Translations under genes and position numbers: made by a program
Shown here: piece after piece, positions 14,442 to 16,247 of the stretch
Layout: the number at the start of each line of letters is the position of its first letter
Numbering within the stretch: position 1 is the first letter of the stretch
Assembly (NCBI GenBank): GCA_964423645.1
Contig: CAYRFE010000049.1
Location: forward strand, 1 to 16,247
DNA from: CAYRFE01 sp964423645 [NCBI: uncultured bacterium]
GTDB taxonomy: Bacteria; Macinerneyibacteriota; Macinerneyibacteria; Macinerneyibacteriales
Reading direction: 5' to 3'
DNA length: 16,247 bases
The notes under the pieces: model-generated
Told to the model about the DNA's origin: nothing
The model's database searches: none
What the model saw: the letters and a program-made list of their open reading frames with translations, nothing else

Positions 14442-14527
14442 TTGAGAAATTCTTCTGGCAAAACAACTTTGCATGATCATTGTATTAAAAAATTTTAACA
14501 ACGCACAATAAACGGACTTATGGAACG
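14442..14527 (+). repeat. Right fragment of block R4, ending in the 26-nt hairpin repeat
   Basis: A 22-mer at 14442-14463 matches the R2 block at 19 of 22 bases. The hairpin element (14503-14527: GCACAATAAACGGACTTATGGAACG in two overlapping halves) follows at the conserved distance. This is the most diverged of the five hairpin copies. It lies directly downstream of the abiEii stop codon. Confidence 0.6.
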
Positions 14528-14534
14528 AATAATT

Positions 14535-15434
14535 CTATGATTTATTCCACTCATGCAGAGAAAAATCCCATTTCCCCATGAATGGTTTATTCTCAAGTAT
14601 CGCTTCGAGAACCGGGTGTAAAAACGTATCAAGCATTGTTATTACCGAGTGAAAACTAGGATCCGTTATTTTTAACTTACGCTGAAATAATCGCCACTTA
14701 TTGTTCATATCCTCATTGTTGATAAAATCAATGATTTTCTCAAAACTCTCTGAATCATATGCAGTATTACGATTGATCAGCGTCGCCTCCAATGCCTTTT
14801 TCAAGACATCCCCAACAAAGGGATATGTGCTTGCGCAATAGTAGATATCAAAAAAGTCTTTCATACGGCTTGTTAACTCAAATCGTTGTAAGATCGCATC
14901 AAATTTCTCTGCAATGGTACTTTCAAGAGAATAGGTGTATACTTCCGGCTGTGAGAAACCTGAAAGTTGCGACGGGATCGTGCGCTTTTCGGGATAGGGG
15001 ATAATGACATCATCAATACCGATGTCAACGGTAATAGGAGTGCGGGTATTCTTAATCTTTGCAATCAATTGCACGCTAACACCCTTGTATTTTCTCTGAA
15101 GCGCGATATCACTGGTGCCCCGAATCTCGAAAAGGACAAAATCATTTCCGGTATCACAGGATAGAATTTCCGCTATCATTGCTGTGATGTCTTCTTTTGA
15201 ATTACTTCCGCGTTTTAACAGAAAATCGACATCGATTGTGGTTCTGCTTTGAAATTTGGAGAGCGTATAGATGAATAAGCCGCCCTTTAGAATAAGAAGA
15301 TTGGCATAGCGTGATACTGCAAGACGGCGTAAAAATTCTTCTTGGCAGAATAACTGAAGGCAAAGCTGGTAATTTCGTCCCGAATCTTTCGCAATATTTT
15401 GCAGTTTTGCTAAAACTGATGCAGCCTTGTCCAT
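14535..15434 (-). CDS. abiEii: AbiEii-type nucleotidyltransferase toxin
   Basis: This 299-residue protein is of the AbiEii/AbiGii family, the toxin half of a type IV toxin-antitoxin system. It has the nucleotidyltransferase motifs LLILKGGLFIY (Lys50-Gly-Gly) and RTTIDVDF (Asp68 and Asp70, the metal-binding pair). Members use NTP to modify RNA targets such as tRNA acceptor ends and cause growth arrest. I start at the ATG that overlaps the antitoxin stop as TAATG. A GTG three codons earlier (15443) is the alternative. The TAATG overlap implies translational coupling behind abiEi, so toxin output follows antitoxin output. The catalytic residues and the length (~300) are normal for the family, so it looks functional. 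Confidence 0.88.
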   Translation of the reverse strand: MDKAASVLAKLQNIAKDSGRNYQLCLQLFCQEEFLRRLAVSRYANLLILKGGLFIYTLSKFQSRTTIDVDFLLKRGSNSKEDITAMIAEILSCDTGNDFVLFEIRGTSDIALQRKYKGVSVQLIAKIKNTRTPITVDIGIDDVIIPYPEKRTIPSQLSGFSQPEVYTYSLESTIAEKFDAILQRFELTSRMKDFFDIYYCASTYPFVGDVLKKALEATLINRNTAYDSESFEKIIDFINNEDMNNKWRLFQRKLKITDPSFHSVITMLDTFLHPVLEAILENKPFMGKWDFSLHEWNKS

Positions 15435-16024
15435 TAGAGCCACACTCCAATCATTGTTTGCACCTTTTTATAAATCCGCAGTTGTTTTGCATAGGTAGTA
15501 AGCCGGCCAATATTTTTATGCGGATCTGTAATATAGGCTTGTATTGCCTTATTAAAGAGTTCACGATCGATTTTATTGCTATAGCGCAGGCAATCACATA
15601 TTACCCGTTCGCGATCATATATCTGTGCTGATATGCCATTGATGATTTGCTTAGACACCCCTATTGTTAGAATTGAAGGCTCAAGAAAATAGGGTTTTAC
15701 AAAAGGGTATTCAATATTGAAGCGCATCTTTGATGAGTCTTTATCAACGGCAATATGCCATTCGCCGGGTGTTCTGTCTGTATAGCCATAAAAGAAAAGC
15801 GCTGAATCCATACAGAGTATCCCATCAGAAAACAGGGCGGTGATTGCAGCAATCTCATTGAAATCTTGCTCACTTTGCCAATGATACACACCACGGTGAA
15901 CCCTTGAAATACGACCCGTTTTGAGATAATGCAGAATACGAGCATACGGTATATGTTCCTGCTTCAGATCGGCAAGCGTCGCGTAGCCGTTTTTTTTAAT
16001 AAATATTTCCTGAATCGCTTCCAT
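15434..16024 (-). CDS. abiEi: AbiEi-type winged-helix antitoxin and autorepressor
   Basis: This 196-residue protein starts at the ATG at 16024, which has GGAGGGG 4-5 nt upstream. An ATG eight codons earlier (16048) lies inside the candidate operator. Residues 1-50 are the N-terminal winged helix of the AbiEi family (IFIKKNGYATLADLKQEHI, LKTGRISRVHRGVYHW). The remaining ~145 residues are the C-terminal antitoxin domain (FSDGILCMDSALFFYGYTD, GEWHIAVDKDSS, IYDRERVICDCLRYSNKID). In studied systems AbiEi both counteracts AbiEii and represses its own operon by binding two inverted repeats. Two matching inverted repeats occur here at 16039 and 16115, on either side of the likely promoter. Confidence 0.88.
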   Translation of the reverse strand: MEAIQEIFIKKNGYATLADLKQEHIPYARILHYLKTGRISRVHRGVYHWQSEQDFNEIAAITALFSDGILCMDSALFFYGYTDRTPGEWHIAVDKDSSKMRFNIEYPFVKPYFLEPSILTIGVSKQIINGISAQIYDRERVICDCLRYSNKIDRELFNKAIQAYITDPHKNIGRLTTYAKQLRIYKKVQTMIGVWL

Positions 16025-16038
16025 TCTACCCCTCCATC

Positions 16039-16065
16039 TTCCGCTCATAATATCGACGAGCGGAA
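16039..16065. promoter_or_regulatory. abiE operator candidate IR1
   Basis: TTCCGCTC and GAGCGGAA are perfect 8-bp arms around 11 bp. The site lies between the predicted transcription start and the abiEi ribosome site. It shares its 27-bp length and about 20 of 27 bases with IR2. Position and pairing match the AbiEi autoregulation known from Streptococcus, so this is a strong candidate repressor site. Confidence 0.75.
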
Positions 16066-16076
16066 TTTGTTAAAAA

Positions 16077-16105
16077 AGTATAAGGGCATTATAATAATAA
16101 ATCAA
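16077..16105 (-). promoter_or_regulatory. Candidate abiE promoter
   Basis: On the minus strand TTGATT (16105-16100), 17 bp, then TATACT (16082-16077). The -10 matches at 5 of 6 and the -35 at 4 of 6. It sits between the two 27-bp inverted repeats, as expected for an autorepressed operon. Confidence 0.6.
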
Positions 16106-16114
16106 GTGAATAAC

Positions 16115-16141
16115 TTCCGCTTCTAGTATCAATGCGCGGAA
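16115..16141. promoter_or_regulatory. abiE operator candidate IR2
   Basis: TTCCGC and GCGGAA arms in a 27-bp site, exactly the size of IR1 and 76 bp from it start to start. It lies just upstream of the predicted -35, so that AbiEi bound at both sites would flank the promoter. Confidence 0.7.
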
Positions 16142-16164
16142 TTTATTAATATATTCAGTATCGG

Positions 16165-16190
16165 CTCAACATAAATGGTCTTATTGGACG
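16165..16190 (+). repeat. Dispersed 26-nt hairpin repeat, copy R5
   Basis: CTCAACATAAATGGTC followed by TTATTGGACG. Together with four upstream bases (TCGG) it matches R2 almost completely. It forms the upstream border of the abiE module, whose other border is the R4 copy at 14503. Confidence 0.75.
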
Positions 16191-16203
16191 TTAAATTTCT
16201 TCT

Positions 16204-16231
16204 TTGAAAAAGTTGAAAAATATGGTATAGT
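16204..16231 (+). promoter_or_regulatory. Candidate promoter pointing out of the window
   Basis: TTGAAA (16204-16209), 16 bp, then TATAGT (16226-16231). It reads right, just after repeat R5, and would serve a gene beyond the window end. Confidence 0.4.
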
Positions 16232-16247
16232 CGTTGAACAGTGTAGA

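Noticed and set aside
125-16190. 26-nt repeats as integron attC sites (some copies contain RYYYAAC and one is followed by GTTAAAT)
   Set aside because: The units are only ~26-33 nt, far shorter than attC sites. Most copies lack the GTTRRRY box, there are no L boxes, and the modules between them are kilobases long in mixed orientation.
1-16247. CRISPR array, tRNA, rRNA
   Set aside because: No regularly spaced direct repeats of 24-40 nt and no cloverleaf or rRNA-like sequence was seen.

Overview
The window is AT-rich bacterial accessory DNA, about 40% G+C by eye. It probably comes from a Gram-negative anaerobe. The 891-residue fibronectin type III protein ends in an NFPNPFNPTT-type C-terminal sorting/FlgD-like domain, which is typical of the Bacteroidetes/Chlorobi/Fibrobacteres and Cloacimonetes-like phyla. 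WG-repeat proteins and C-type-lectin (FGE-sulfatase) domains with diversity-generating-retroelement (DGR) style variable ends are also common there and in spirochaetes. No rRNA, tRNA or housekeeping gene is present, so the taxon is an inference only.

Layout. 293-3491 (+) is a three-gene module: a stand-alone FGE/C-type-lectin protein, a DarG-like macro-domain antitoxin with a helix-hairpin-helix tail, and a protein whose first ~220 residues are a DarT DNA ADP-ribosyltransferase toxin and whose last ~260 are an FGE/C-type-lectin domain ending in a DGR-type variable region. 4032-5447 (-) encodes an AlbA_2/HATPase_c_4 winged-helix protein with a perfect 3 x 11-bp repeat that could switch its C-terminus. 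5944-10059 (+) holds two secreted WG-repeat proteins and a large surface FN3 protein whose signal peptide lies in another frame. 10290-13944 (+) holds a class II Fic protein and a TOTE-type primase-helicase. 14535-16024 (-) is an AbiEi/AbiEii type IV toxin-antitoxin operon with two 27-bp operator-like inverted repeats.

The modules are separated by intergenic repeats. A 25-27 nt hairpin element (core CATAA-N6-TTATG followed by GGACG) occurs five times, at 125, 3954 (inverted), 5643, 14503 and 16165, so that each module lies between two copies. Two copies (5550-5668 and 14211-14527) extend to a ~119-bp direct repeat. The second is split by ~215 bp of GC-rich hairpins. This looks like a modular defence/conflict island assembled around dispersed repeats.

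The main novelty candidate is the DarT toxin joined in one polypeptide to a hypervariable ligand-binding domain. In the 23-codon variable cores of both FGE genes nearly all codons end in C or T (20/23 and 19/23), and the exceptions sit in matching columns. This is what adenine mutagenesis of AAY template codons leaves behind. No reverse transcriptase or template repeat is in the window, so the DGR machinery would have to act from elsewhere.
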